Of a stretch of 64,000 nt of DNA, positions 47,904-53,936 are shown one piece after another. The notes beneath the pieces are model-generated. The model saw nothing but the letters and a program-made list of their open reading frames with translations. It was not told the DNA's origin and did not search any database. How positions within the stretch are numbered: position 1 is the stretch's first letter; every line of letters begins with the position of its first letter. The DNA comes from Sipunculus nudus (Eukaryota; Annelida; Sipuncula; Golfingiida; Sipunculidae): contig CM049310.1 of the NCBI GenBank assembly GCA_026874595.1, positions 24,351,058-24,415,057 on the forward strand, given 5' to 3'. The translations under genes and the position numbers were made by a program.

Positions 47904-49073
47904 ACATGCAGCCCTGGCCTCCCCAATTTACCACATAACTCGCTTGACTCCTGGCATGATTTTCCAAGCTCTACCACGTTCCGCTCAGTTTCAAATTTTT
48001 GCCTGTAAGCACTGTTGATTTAATTTCATAGGATGCATATATATGTGATTTAAGCTTTTAATGTCTTATATTTATTAGGAATTGATACAAATTGTAGCTT
48101 AAATCCAAGTTTTTAGAAGATTACATCATATAAATAACTGCGTTTTACATCAGGCAAATCCTATGCCATAGATGGTGTGGCAACCCGACGCGTTTTATGT
48201 AACTATTGATAGGTCGAATCAACAAGATTTATCTACTAACTACAATGTTAAGTTCACTTTTTGTTCAGAATGTTGAAAATTTGTTGAAGTCTTTTAAACA
48301 AAATAAAATTTCAGGACTTGAATCCCAAACTCTACATATTGCATATTTATGTTGTTAATATATGTTTTTATAATTAAAACATGATAATATATATTAACCT
48401 AATAGGCTTGTTATAACTTGCTTATCAAATTTAGTTTCTACTCATTTGAAATTGGAAAATTTTGAATATTACAGCATTTTTATTTTAGTAAATTAAATGT
48501 GTATTTTAATGCTTCAACTTTTCAGCTCATTACCATTATTCTCTAATTTACAGGGTTTCAAAGGTTCCCAGTGGATATATGTACATGCATATAACATTCA
48601 CTTAGTTGAAATATTGAAACTTAAAAAAATACATGTAGTCCATAAAAGTGCACAGTCGTCACAACCACCAGGATTTATACAAATGTTCTCAGAATCAGTT
48701 TCAGCTGAGCGCCGTGACCTACAGGTTCCTTGTTATCATTGATCATCTGGAGGATCGACAGTCTTCTTTTTATTATTATTTCGGCAGCTTTGACCCTGAT
48801 CGGTTCAGTCCAGAAAACAGAGAGAAGATGCATTTTAATGCCTTTGTACCTTTTGGGTTTGCTGGGAAGAGGAAGTGTCCAGGGTACCGTCTGGCGTACG
48901 CTGAAGCAACAATAGCTCTGACTGTACTACTGAGGAAATTCAAGTTCACCTTGGTGGAGGGACAAGTGGTGACACCTGTGTTTGGTCTTGTGACTCAACC
49001 GGGTGAGGAGGTTTGGGTGACGCTGGAGAAGAGGCCAAACAAAGTGACACAAGGAAGCAGCACTCAGTCCTAA
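19534..49073 (+). CDS. CYP20A1: Cytochrome P450 family 20 (CYP20A1-like), 11 exons, complete
   Basis: Eleven exons (19534-19605, 28328-28377, 29395-29564, 29812-29957, 33227-33394, 33798-33876, 35052-35228, 35825-35945, 37379-37481, 45659-45723, 48788-49073) join at GT/AG sites into 1437 nt, coding 478 residues; human CYP20A1, recalled from memory, has about 462. Residues 1-24 are a hydrophobic endoplasmic-reticulum anchor, followed by a PGLQP hinge. The I-helix AGFHTT is at 280-285, ESIR (ExxR) at 333-336, FDPDRF at 385-390 and the heme-binding [10 protein letters not shown] with Cys 414. The family assignment rests on segment-by-segment similarity along the whole length, for example [22 protein letters not shown] and FDPDRF. 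CYP20A1 is an orphan P450 with unknown substrate; the expected role is heme monooxygenase at the endoplasmic reticulum. Between exons 8 and 9 about 3-4 residues seem missing relative to the vertebrate protein. Confidence 0.93.
21386..21562. mobile_element. hAT-like MITE (copy 1 insertion)
   Basis: The element shares the ttttgcggcctggaccccc core and the GGATCCGCCCC end with the element at 16251-16480. Copy 2 has the uninterrupted site cctgacatctctgaccaata at about 56230, while copy 1 reads cctgacatcc, then the element, then tgcatccctgaccaata. The flanks gacatcc/tgcatcc are therefore the duplicated target. Insertion after the duplication is the simplest reading. Confidence 0.75.
22744..22796 (+). 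other. Exon-2-like cassette 1 (in-frame capable)
   Basis: The acceptor is tttactctttag and the donor GTAAGT. The reading is [17 protein letters not shown] plus a split lysine codon (AA with A from exon 3). It is open and phase-compatible with exons 1 and 3, so it could substitute for exon 2 in the hinge after the membrane anchor. Whether it is spliced is unknown. Confidence 0.55.
23610..23662 (+). other. Exon-2-like cassette 5 (in-frame capable)
   Basis: The acceptor is tttactctctag and the donor GTAAGTAAC. The reading is [17 protein letters not shown] plus a split lysine codon. With cassette 1 it is one of two cassettes without a stop after joining to exon 3. It has a proline in place of the second serine of the genuine exon 2. 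Confidence 0.55.
23898..24561 (-). mobile_element. LINE 3'-end fragment, copy 1 specific
   Basis: On the minus strand a broken frame reads [19 protein letters not shown], a cysteine-histidine knuckle like those at the C-terminus of LINE ORF2 proteins. The element ends with aataaacatctgttctgttctg, a short tandem tail. Flanks TTTTCACAAGGC (23886) and TTTTCCCAAGGC (24562) are a 12-bp target duplication with one mismatch. Copy 2 lacks the element (about 57690-57730). It is a 5'-truncated insertion; the exact clade (CR1/Jockey-like) is a guess. Confidence 0.7.
24780..26690 (-). mobile_element. BEL/Pao retroelement remnant (gag-protease part), copy 1
   Basis: The minus strand carries fragments of BEL/Pao gag and protease. 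Zinc knuckles [14 protein letters not shown] (CX2CX4HX4C) and [13 protein letters not shown] precede the protease-like [13 protein letters not shown], where DTQS stands in the active-site position usual for this group. The following piece contains DCEAGLLI. No reverse transcriptase or LTR was recognised. The same remnant lies in copy 2 at 57930-60400, so the insertion predates the duplication. It is inactive. Confidence 0.75.
25463..25981 (-). pseudogene. BEL/Pao gag zinc knuckles plus protease, 172 open codons
   Basis: This is the best-preserved piece of the remnant. Two zinc knuckles lie in the first third (residues about 33-65) and the aspartic protease-like YALLDTQS near residues 143-150. 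The frame ends in a frameshift; the homologous protein continues in a neighbouring frame at 25213-25460. The counterpart in copy 2 is broken into several frames (58661-59372). Confidence 0.7.
27115..28163 (+). repeat. Fragment of the 338-bp repeat element (3' part), copy 1
   Basis: Three diverged units of the repeat seen at 10890-12855 are present, recognisable by ttacccatatc and tttttgagacc phrases. The piece closes with cagcttagcgtcatgacccttggtcacttgttta, the family's terminal signature. The stem-loop start is missing. The homologous fragment in copy 2 (62045-62761) shows that it was present before duplication. Confidence 0.7.
28328..28377 (+). CDS. CYP20A1: CYP20 exon 2: hinge
   Basis: The exon has acceptor tcttttctag and donor GTAAGTGAC and is 50 nt. 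It reads [16 protein letters not shown] plus the split lysine codon AA|A, equivalent to the proline-glycine hinge after the anchor in vertebrate CYP20A1 (SRQAAGIPGITPTEEK). The same sequence with one silent change is in copy 2 at 62942. Confidence 0.9.
28618..28630 (-). promoter_or_regulatory. DR1-type nuclear-receptor half-site pair in the MITE
   Basis: The minus strand reads GGGTCAAAGGTCA, a direct repeat of the AGGTCA half-site with one-base spacing (DR1, the HNF4/RXR class). The other arm of the foldback element carries the same motif at 28935-28947. A regulatory role is only a possibility; the motif is fixed by element descent. Confidence 0.35.
28935..28947 (+). promoter_or_regulatory. 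DR1-type nuclear-receptor half-site pair in the MITE
   Basis: The plus strand reads GGGTCAAAGGTCA. It mirrors the motif at 28618 because the element is an inverted repeat. Copy 2 has GGGTCAGAGGTCA at 63215-63227, which also fits DR1. Function is untested. Confidence 0.35.
29395..29564 (+). CDS. CYP20A1: CYP20 exon 3
   Basis: The acceptor is ctttggttag and the donor GTAAGC; the exon enters in phase 2 and leaves in phase 1. It encodes [20 protein letters not shown] and continues [13 protein letters not shown] up to LLFDRP (residues 42-97). It aligns well with the vertebrate segment around GSLHEFL..LHE.YGP..SFWFG, the substrate-access and beta-1 region. Confidence 0.93.
29812..29957 (+). CDS. 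CYP20A1: CYP20 exon 4
   Basis: The acceptor is ctcctctgcag and the donor GTGATT. The exon encodes residues 98-146 including [10 protein letters not shown], then [19 protein letters not shown]. The last part corresponds to the conserved helix C region (KKLYENGVTDS in the vertebrate). An upstream AG at 29775 would put the exon out of frame and is rejected. Confidence 0.9.
29958..33226 (+). other. CYP20 intron 4 with a tandem repeat
   Basis: The intron (3.3 kb) holds a tandem repeat at about 30540-31600. No other recognised content lies at 29958-30540 or 31600-33226, which is AT-rich. Confidence 0.8.
30540..31600. repeat. Tandem array of about 145-bp units in intron 4
   Basis: The phrase cagaattccaatatggcc..cacagcccaatcgctgatttt recurs at about 30567, 30713, 30910, 31058, 31195, 31330 and 31473. 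Each occurrence is followed by a ttcacagggatgattggtacatacgagggct phrase. Period is about 145 bases with some partial units. Open frames of up to 120 codons on both strands are produced by the repeat and are not called as genes. Confidence 0.8.
33227..33394 (+). CDS. CYP20A1: CYP20 exon 5
   Basis: Exactly 56 codons in phase 0, with acceptor tattctcag and donor GTAAGT. The exon encodes residues 147-202, with [20 protein letters not shown] matching the LDKW..(P)..QHVPLSQHM region of vertebrate CYP20A1. [13 protein letters not shown] follows. Confidence 0.92.
33719..33810 (+). repeat. Triplicated exon 6 acceptor region
   Basis: TGCTGGTCTGAT occurs at 33719, 33757 and 33798, each preceded by a t-rich tract; the second and third are preceded by AG (attacag and atttcag). 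Only the third joins in frame. The second would add 41 nt and shift the frame. The arrangement is a short tandem duplication across a splice acceptor. Confidence 0.8.
33798..33876 (+). CDS. CYP20A1: CYP20 exon 6
   Basis: The acceptor is gtgcatttcag; the exon ends in phase 1 before GTAAGTCC. It encodes [20 protein letters not shown] and continues EKKFER (residues 203-228). It corresponds to the vertebrate VWSEIGKGFLDG...KKQYE region. The choice of this acceptor over the duplicate 41 bases upstream keeps the frame. Confidence 0.88.
35052..35228 (+). CDS. CYP20A1: CYP20 exon 7: I-helix
   Basis: The acceptor is gcattcttttaaaatag; the phase-1 entry completes a serine codon. The exon covers residues 229-287, including [15 protein letters not shown] and ending [17 protein letters not shown] is the oxygen-activation motif (A/G-G-x-D/E-T) with histidine where most P450s have an acid. 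An upstream AG at 35017 gives a longer open frame but the wrong phase. The donor is a tandem GTAAGTAAGT, so a +4 alternative is possible but would shift the frame. Confidence 0.85.
35825..35945 (+). CDS. CYP20A1: CYP20 exon 8: J-helix
   Basis: The acceptor is gacatttaag and the donor GTGAGT. The exon encodes residues 288-327, [20 protein letters not shown] then [11 protein letters not shown], matching CTWAICFLTTSEEVQKKLYE in the vertebrate protein. It leaves in phase 2. Confidence 0.92.
37078..37167. repeat. (TA)n microsatellite
   Basis: About 90 bases of almost pure TA with one interruption lie in intron 8. Length is probably variable. Confidence 0.95.
37379..37481 (+). CDS. CYP20A1: CYP20 exon 9: K-helix ExxR
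   Basis: The acceptor is gctaaaccag; one base completes valine 328, then 34 codons run to GTAAGTC in phase 0. QVIDESIR carries the K-helix ExxR (E333, R336); the exon ends HVVPGG. Compared with vertebrate CYP20A1 (RYCQHVLCETVR), about 3-4 residues before QVID are missing at the exon 8/9 join. Confidence 0.9.
37763..39078. mobile_element. hAT-like DNA element with CAGTGGCGTACCTA ends
   Basis: CAGTGGCGTACCTA at 37764 is inverted at the right end as TAGGTACGCCACTG (39064-39077). Flanks acgtcctt and ccgccctt could be a decayed 8-bp target duplication. Inside are a gaattgaattg-rich tract (37890-38170), a 310-bp block repeated at 39939-40244 and a poly-C/GC-rich right end. A 106-codon minus-strand frame (38648-38968) shows no recognised transposase motif. 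Confidence 0.55.
38100..38412 (+). repeat. Block A, direct duplicate of 39939-40244
   Basis: From attgatcattttctccagcag to ttcattttcgaatt this block is nearly identical to 39939-40244 in the same orientation, with only small indels in A-runs and a few substitutions. One copy lies inside the DNA element and the other inside the LTR retrotransposon. Confidence 0.9.
39200..39467 (-). repeat. 3' LTR of the intron 9 retrotransposon
   Basis: The LTR spans TCAGTATGAGATG to CATACTGGCG on the plus strand. Its ends form a short inverted repeat (TCAGTATG/CATACTGG). A purine-rich tract on the minus strand abuts it internally. No clear target duplication was found against the outside of the other LTR. 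Confidence 0.85.
39468..39938. other. Unrecognised insert between the 3' LTR tract and block A'
   Basis: After the purine tract this stretch has a 98-codon plus-strand frame (39592-39888) with six cysteines and no recognised domain. It does not resemble integrase C-terminal sequence on the minus strand. Its origin is unknown. Confidence 0.35.
39939..40244 (+). repeat. Block A', duplicate of 38100-38412 inside the retrotransposon
   Basis: The copy of block A ends abruptly at cattttcgaattg, where the integrase frame on the minus strand begins. It replaces the 3' end of the integrase gene. Confidence 0.9.
40234..40707 (-). pseudogene. Integrase fragment of the LTR retrotransposon
   Basis: This minus-strand frame holds an HHCC-type zinc-binding segment ([13 protein letters not shown] to SCHQC) followed by the start of the catalytic core with a first aspartate ([14 protein letters not shown]). 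The rest of the core is missing because of the break at about 40245. The final residues read into block A'. Confidence 0.75.
40793..41236 (-). pseudogene. RNase H part of the LTR retrotransposon
   Basis: The frame continues the RNase H domain that begins at the end of the RT frame. It contains [12 protein letters not shown] and [11 protein letters not shown], the glutamate and aspartate segments of a Ty3/Gypsy-type RNase H. A one-base shift separates it from the RT frame. Confidence 0.7.
41251..42678 (-). CDS. Reverse transcriptase / RNase H of the LTR retrotransposon (475 open codons)
   Basis: This is the longest open frame in the window. RT motifs in order are [32 protein letters not shown] (motif A), [14 protein letters not shown] (motif B) and [10 protein letters not shown] (motif C). 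IADD stands where most LTR elements have YxDD. The RNase H start [16 protein letters not shown] follows near the end. The first roughly 90 residues are the linker between protease and RT. Motif order and the Gypsy-like RNase H favour Ty3/Gypsy, but no family name can be given from sequence alone. Confidence 0.85.
   Translation of the reverse strand: MTISRGCPKCGSETSHSEPNWGTDILVRKNDHVCQVRALSVDLASDTDERPYGAPDTLKAPHKHQTSCSSDLFSQHIQVDPHNILPEAIRSTFIDKHRDFDSVFDPNIRCYNGASGTFEAVVNMGPVEPPQRKGRVPQYSHDRLLEIQDQFDAWEAAGVFAVPEAIGVFVEYVNSSFLVNKPSGGSRLVTAFADVGRYCKPRPLLLPDIDSTLCNIGRWKYIILTDLKSAFDQIPLAKQSMKYCSVATPFRGIRVYRRCAMGMPGSETALEELMCRVLGDLLVEGVVAKIADDMYIGGDTPSDLLNNWSRVLAALATNNLTLSLSKTVIAPQSAVILGWIWQQGNISASLHRLATLSTCSIPGTVKGLRSLIGAYKVLARILPQCAQWLAPLEDAIAGRDSKEQVLWSDELMSSFTKAQRALSRSTSIALHHPDDQLWVITDAATGPRGIGATLYITRSGKPRVAGHFSARLRKH
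42792..43205 (-). pseudogene. Aspartic protease part of the LTR retrotransposon
   Basis: The frame contains [15 protein letters not shown], a retropepsin active site with DCGA in place of DTGA or DSGA, and [10 protein letters not shown] further on, resembling the flap and C-terminal segments. A TGA at 43215-43217 separates it from the zinc-knuckle segment in the same frame, and a shift follows before the RT frame. Confidence 0.7.
43215..43448 (-). pseudogene. Gag zinc-knuckle segment, shifted frame
   Basis: Just after the run of seven A on the minus strand (43443-43449) a frame reads [18 protein letters not shown], a CX2CX8HX4C knuckle. It is offset by one base from the gag frame. Either the homopolymer has gained or lost a base, or frameshifting on it is used. 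Confidence 0.65.
43397..44263 (-). CDS. Gag-like protein of the LTR retrotransposon (288 open codons)
   Basis: The frame starts [19 protein letters not shown] about 320 bases inside the 5' LTR. It is mostly helical in character and rich in arginine and glutamate, and it ends just past the A7 run with loss of the zinc-knuckle frame. The position between the primer-binding-like site and protease identifies it as gag; no capsid motif is claimed. Confidence 0.75.
   Translation of the reverse strand: MASPHRAPKQWCLTENETLTSVESWRQNIIYTLSLDANFSPFLVEGLTWLKKSNSQLLRGLTSDDSSVPTSERRTAKQKVSMLELMLGQIANYCPVIFRNTIVTHSTSLDGIRESIRLYYGFQRTGGHFLDFADFHLEPEERPERLYQRLVALIEDSLLKRSGSISDHGESIDEDEELTPTLENLVVLTWLRLIHPDLPRLVKQQYGTKLRSRTLASIKPEISQALSSLLDEIRTVEDAKVMRTAVSRFQQPRSYLQKAPTPQSRPRTRRLEKNARCALRLGDLISIS
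44582..44845 (-). repeat. 5' LTR of the intron 9 retrotransposon
   Basis: This is the partner of 39200-39467, shorter by a 4-bp indel. On the minus strand it ends CATACTGAC and is followed almost directly by the primer-binding-like TGGTGGCAGCG. Confidence 0.85.
44870..45440 (+). repeat. Four-unit tandem repeat in intron 9
   Basis: The phrase catgcatatttaatgaggtc recurs at about 44960, 45105, 45262 and (diverged) 45403, giving a period of about 143-157 bases. The units also share a ttaccaaaaatttta.agatttt..ataactcat phrase in alternate positions, so the true period may be double. Confidence 0.7.
45659..45723 (+). CDS. CYP20A1: CYP20 exon 10
   Basis: The acceptor is acatttcctttcag and the donor GTGAGT; the exon is 65 nt in phase 0 to phase 2. 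It encodes [20 protein letters not shown] and S (residues 363-383), matching [20 protein letters not shown] in vertebrate CYP20A1. Confidence 0.93.
46028..46078. repeat. (AT)n microsatellite in intron 10
   Basis: About 50 bases of pure AT dinucleotide. Nearby blocks 46098-46170 and 46680-46775 are direct duplicates sharing catctcatcccagaatgcaccgcgcagtttctgg. Confidence 0.9.
46922..48734 (+). mobile_element. AGCTCAGCTGA-type dispersed element (E3), intron 10
   Basis: The start TTTTAGCTACGCTGACTATTAGTCATCTGAGGT is a decayed stem-loop. A tccgtccg-like segment follows at 46980-47015, then internal blocks matching 7140-8350 of E1. A (GA)n/G run lies at 47861-47900. The end tcagctgagcgccgtgacctacaggttccttgtta matches the family terminus. 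Its end is only 54 bases before exon 11. Confidence 0.65.
47861..47902. repeat. (GA)n and G-run
   Basis: About 15 GA dinucleotides are followed by a run of about 12 G residues inside element E3. Confidence 0.95.
48788..49073 (+). CDS. CYP20A1: CYP20 exon 11: heme-binding loop and C-terminus
   Basis: The acceptor is attatttcggcag, and the stop TAA is at 49071-49073. The exon encodes [10 protein letters not shown], then [19 protein letters not shown] with the heme-ligating Cys 414, then VTLEKRPNK near the end. The G-to-C spacing has one residue more than the usual FGxGxRxCxG, as in the vertebrate LGFSGTQEC, but the arginine and the glycine after the cysteine are present here. Confidence 0.95.
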
Positions 49074-49489
49074 AGCAAGAACAGCGGGTATTTGGTTGAC
49101 AGGCCGTCTTTAATGATGATAAATGATTGCTTGATAAAATACAGATTGCATGCAGACGGCTTTGTGCCTTATAGAGTTAATGGATAAGCTGACAAGAATT
49201 TAGCTAATTTGACAGGTATATTTGGTGGCTGGGAATGAACCTAACTAGAGTCTACTAGCTAAAGTTTCACGTTTACCATTACCATTTAAAGTCTTGAATT
49301 TCTTCAACTGACATCATTGCAGTAAAGATGTTTTCTTGAGAATGTTTCACACACTCATAAACATGGCCAGGTAAATCTGTAGAGTATATTAACCGGGTTT
49401 TAAATTCTCTTTCTGGTAATATTCATCGGTGTATTCACTCATGCATTTGTGTGGTTTCATTTACTTAGTAATTGGAATGAATAAAACTC

Positions 49490-49495
49490 ATCAAT
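49490..49495 (+). terminator. Candidate polyadenylation signal of CYP20
   Basis: AATAAA lies 417 bases after the stop codon and is the first clear match downstream. The intervening 3' untranslated sequence has no other recognised content. Confidence 0.5.
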
Positions 49496-49499
49496 TTTG

Positions 49500-50880
49500 A
49501 ATCGTTTTATACTTGAAAGTTGGATTGATCTCTATTGGACGCATTGGACACATTGTAGGGGAAAGAGATTTTATCGAAAAATTTGTATTTGAAAGTACTT
49601 AACCAATGGAACTTGAAGCAATATATTACAGGATAAACGTATGTCTTTGAGGTATAACCAATAGCGTATTGATAAAAATGAGTGAAAATTTAAGAGTATA
49701 AGATCTCTTTTGTAGATGATAAGAAGCAAAATACTGTTACTTGTAACTTTTCATGATGGTGCAGTCACTAGTACCATATACGCAGGGTTTTTGAAAAGCA
49801 GAATGTACGATAGGCAAAAAATTATTATTACTTGGCTCAAGCGTTATAGGATTACATACCTGACCTGGAGGGGCAAATTACGGTGTTGTTATCTGATTGC
49901 GAAGTGAAAACCATACGTGACTGAAGACCATATGATATTGCAGTAACAATGGTTCAGGTGAAGGTGGTCAAGAATGATTGCAGGCAAACGCGAACCAAAT
50001 AATATAAATGGAGTCAGCTTTCCCTATATATGATTGATAAATTCTCAACATAGGGAATTTTATTAAAAATCATGCAATTTAACATTCTGAAATATGAATA
50101 GTTCTTGTAATCAAAATTCAGTAATATATATGTTTCTAATAAATATATATATATTTAAATTATAGAACAAACGATGCACAGTTAGTGACTCTTGCTTGTA
50201 GGATTTAGATTCAACCTATTTATGTTCGGCAAATCACAAAAGTCTTGTGAATTGCCAGTCCATCAACAATTCATAACATCTTGTTATGTTGGTTCATTTT
50301 AATTTATTTGTAATAGGTGATTATTACACCTGATAAACAATACATTTTCAGATATACTCTTCAAGATTTGTTTAAGCCATAGTACTTAGACTGCAATATT
50401 GGTGAGTACCAGCTTTATTCGCTGTCCCTGGTTCGACTAATTAACTGATCAGAGGTTATGGCTATCAAGCTATCGAGCCTGAAGTACTTAAACATCACCA
50501 ATACTGCAGACGTACTGCCTAGCCTGACAATAACTTGCCCAACAGTATGGGCATCTGACCTCTGCAATGTCTAAGTAATAAATCATCAAACAAGCACCGG
50601 GTTGAACTAATTAGTTAAAACCTTTAGCCCACGCCTAATGCCCATTGTCCACTGGACCATGATATCATCTAGCCTAAACTTATCACACGAATGAGTGTCA
50701 TGTACAATAATACAAAAAGAAATGCGATGAATGTCTGCTCATAGAACCCAACCCTTTCAGATGTTTATATGACACTCAGTACTCTATAAGTGTTAATGGT
50801 AGTATAGGCGTCATCTTAACCTGCAAACTCGTGATAAGATGTCAAACATGCTAGAAAATGACATGTGGATGACCAGATAC
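49500..50880. other. Intergenic, nothing recognised
   Basis: This AT-rich sequence has an imperfect inverted pair gcaatattggtga/tcaccaatactgc at 50393 and 50495. No gene, RNA or element could be identified. Confidence 0.4.
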
Positions 50881-50884
50881 TGAT

Positions 50885-51008
50885 TTAATTTTATTTATGT
50901 CTAGTTGCCATTGACTGAGTAAAGTTGGAAATATTTTGGTTATTATGCAAGAACACATAATGTAAGGTGGATTCCCTGACATTTATGCTGTAATATAATG
51001 AACCCCTG

Positions 51009-51070
<62 letters not shown>

Positions 51071-51140
51071 ACCATTTTTCAAACATATTATAATTACCAA
51101 GGTTAAACAAAAACTAAAATAAAGCACAAATAATTAAATA

Positions 51141-51187
<47 letters not shown>

Positions 51188-51290
51188 TTATACCACATGC
51201 TGTCATAAAGTTTATCAGTATAATTAATATGTGAAGCAACTCCCTGGACCTCAGCCTTCTGATTTCTAAGTTCAGATCAACGTTTAAATG
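50885..51290 (+). pseudogene. Relic of the CYP20 intron 1/exon 2 region
   Basis: The block at 50895-50960 (atgtctagttgc..actgagtaaagt..gttat..aacacataat) matches 28160-28225 just upstream of exon 2. At 51236-51276, agcaact-ccctggacctcagccttctgatttctaagt matches exon 2 with a deletion of five bases and no acceptor. Two (AT)n runs separate the pieces. It is a further degenerate CYP20 segment between copies 1 and 2. Confidence 0.65.
51013..51068. repeat. (AT)n microsatellite
   Basis: About 55 bases of AT dinucleotide; a second run follows at 51138-51184. Confidence 0.95.
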
Positions 51291-51599
51291 GAGGTACTCT
51301 CTTTGTGATGCCTGGCGGATGTTTATCCCGAAGTACAGGGATATACAAGAGTTCAATTTAATTCTAGAATTTCTTCTTGGCTAGCTCTTTTTTTGTTTCA
51401 AATAGTATTGTGCAAAATATTTTTCACATCGGATATAAAATCTACTTTTTCATATCATAGCCTTATATACATTACCTTTTAAAGAAAATCAGATGCTCTG
51501 AGAGGTAATTGTTATCATAAGTTCAACAATGAGCTGCTTAAAGACGATGATTATGTAAAGAACAAAAAACAATTTATTCTAGATTTAAGAGAAAAATAA

Positions 51600-52935
51600 A
51601 AACATATGGAAAATGGACACACTGTCTTGAACACAATAGAATGCGAGATAAGAGGATATACCTTTCATTATTCAAAGAGACAGACCTATATATATTATTA
51701 CTCATTGATTTTGAAACCGCTTTTGATACTTTAAAATGGAACTTTCTGTGGTCAGCATTAAAAGAGTACAATATTTCAAATCAATTCATCTCACGGCTGA
51801 AAACTCTGTACAAGAATATATATATTTGTGTACAGAATAATGGATATAAATTTATTTATGTCACATTTGTGCATGTCTAAATATTTCCTGTACAACCGGG
51901 GGGGGGGGGGGATTGGGCTGAGACAGGGATGTCCCCTATCACACATATTTTTTATACTAGCAGTTGAACTACTGGCAATAGATATTAGAAATAATAAGAA
52001 AAGCAAAGGAATTAAATTGAGAAATGTTGAAATAAAACACTCACAGGAAGCAGATGACACCACGTGTAACGTAGAAAATATATCCTCCGCAAAAGTATTA
52101 TTAGATACTTTAAAATCATTTGAACTTGTTCAGGTTTAATAGCCAATATAGACTAAACAGAAGCGAGATGGGTTGGTTGTAGAGTTGGAAAAAAGAAGAT
52201 GGAGACTAACCCGCAAGATAATGCCCGGGAAAACTTAAGGCATTGGGAATTATACACACAGAGTGTGAGAGGATAAAATATAATGAAGTGGGGCGGATAG
52301 GGAAAATGGAATTACTACTCAGTGCCTGGAAAAAAAAGATCACTCACGTTATATGGAAGAATAATATTGGTTAAAACCTTGGGAGTGTCTCAACTTTTGT
52401 ATCTCATGTCAATGTTTCACATTCCCAATGATCATATTTGAAAGGCTAAAAAAATAATTAACTGTTTTATTCGGAATGACCGACCGCCGAATATCAATTA
52501 TAGTGTGATGGTTAAAAAAACTTAACGAAGATGGTCTGAAACATATAAATTTAGATACACAGAATCTATCCTTAAAATTGACCTGGGTAAAATGTACTCT
52601 AAGCGGTTCAGTACCCACTCTTGAATCACTAATTGATTCGTGCTTCAACAATAAATTCATGTTATTCCGAGATATCTATGCTATATTACCTTGACAGATG
52701 CACTTCCAACGTTCAATAAAGATGTTCCAAAGTCATTAAACAATTCAAACAAACATGTTCCCCCACAAACGTTTAATATGAAAACTAACTTGATAGAATA
52801 TTACTCCGTTGTATACTCGATACCAAAGATATGGGGAACTATGTTACATTCTAGTATAGATGAGAGTCTAAATAATGATAATAAGGATACCAACAATTAC
52901 ACACCAACCAGCCTAAATCATGTAAACAAATAGAA
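51600..52935 (+). mobile_element. L1/Tx1-like LINE remnant preceding copy 2
   Basis: RT motif A is visible as LLLIDFETAFDTLKWNFL (51690-51745). After a G12 run come GLRQGCPLSHIFFILAVELL and QEADDTT in place of the expected QYADD. The WNDRPP-like part follows in broken frames to about 52935. More RT sequence is kept than in the copy at 16640, but more stops occur in the C-terminal part. It is inactive. Confidence 0.8.
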
Positions 52936-53864
52936 AAGAAAACTGTTATACAATTATTTTTAAAAAATCAAAATATGAAGACTCCACAGCTATTTTAGCA
53001 TGACAAAAAAACTATCATATAAAAGTGGAGGGCTTAAATAAAGCTATCCATTGAGCCAACCAATTTGGACAGTATTAAGCTACATTTCAAATTATGCATA
53101 GTATTGTGTCTTATGATGAAAGGCTTCAACTTGCTCAATAACAGTTGATTAAATCTTCTTCGGCTTTTAGACAACGACCATGCACGGAATGAGCAAAGGA
53201 ATTATTTAATGATACACGCAAATTACTTTATATGTAGACAGAAATGTCAAGAATTGTCACTTAAAGTTATTGTTTTATTAAATAAAATGAAAAAAGTATA
53301 TATAGCCGTGGTTGTTGTAAAAGAGAGAAAATTTGAAATAGGGGGCATTATGGATGGAAGGGTTAGAAAGGGGGTAAACTTGATAGAAAAGAGGTTTCTT
53401 ATGACATTTATAGATAAAATAATGACTGACTGAAAGGGACGTAAGAAGTATGCAAGGCAGCACAAAAAAAGAAAGATAAAGCGGGAGACGTGTCCCCCCC
53501 CCCCCCCCCACGGATTTGCTTATGATACCGGTACTTAGACGCAGCCTGAAATTTCGCAGCGTAGCGCAGTGAACTCTGGTAGAAAATGACGGGCCTGCTT
53601 CTTTTGGTAAGTAAGATAAAAAAATGTTCGGGTGTGTGATGTATTTGGAACACCTCGGTCCATTGCGAACACCTTGGCCGATCGTTGCCGATGAGGCCTC
53701 GGATGTATGTGTAACCGAAGATAGGATACACTATCATTTATGTCAAGGACAGATCTTTTGTTTCAATAGACCTTACCCCTGTGCAGAGGTCGATGAACAG
53801 CGTGGGACAACAGTGTTAGCTGTCAAACAGTGTTAGCTGCACAAACTGTCAAAAAAGTGTAAAC
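52936..53864 (+). promoter_or_regulatory. Upstream region of CYP20 exon 1, copy 2
   Basis: This matches 18040-19533 but is shorter: the part equivalent to about 18960-19390 is missing. The poly-C run and the cagaggtcgatgaacagcgtgggacaacag block before the ATG are kept. Promoter function is inferred from position only. Confidence 0.4.
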
Positions 53865-53936
53865 ATGATGGACGTTTTCAATGTTGCCGTGACATTAGTT
53901 CTTGTATTTATCATCGCGTTAATCTATTCATTTCAA
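53865..53936 (+). CDS. CYP20 exon 1, copy 2 (open, diverged)
   Basis: There are 24 open codons, MMDVFNVAVTLVLVFIIALI then YSFQ, still a hydrophobic anchor. The donor is GTTAGT instead of GTAAGT. About one third of residues differ from copy 1, more than in exon 3, with the hydrophobic character kept. Because exon 2 of this copy lacks an acceptor, it may be a pseudogene. Confidence 0.65.

Noticed and set aside
50390-50560. Possible tRNA-like segment around ctggttcgactaatt
   Set aside because: It has a B-box-like phrase only; no A box or cloverleaf could be folded by eye, and an inverted repeat explains the symmetry.
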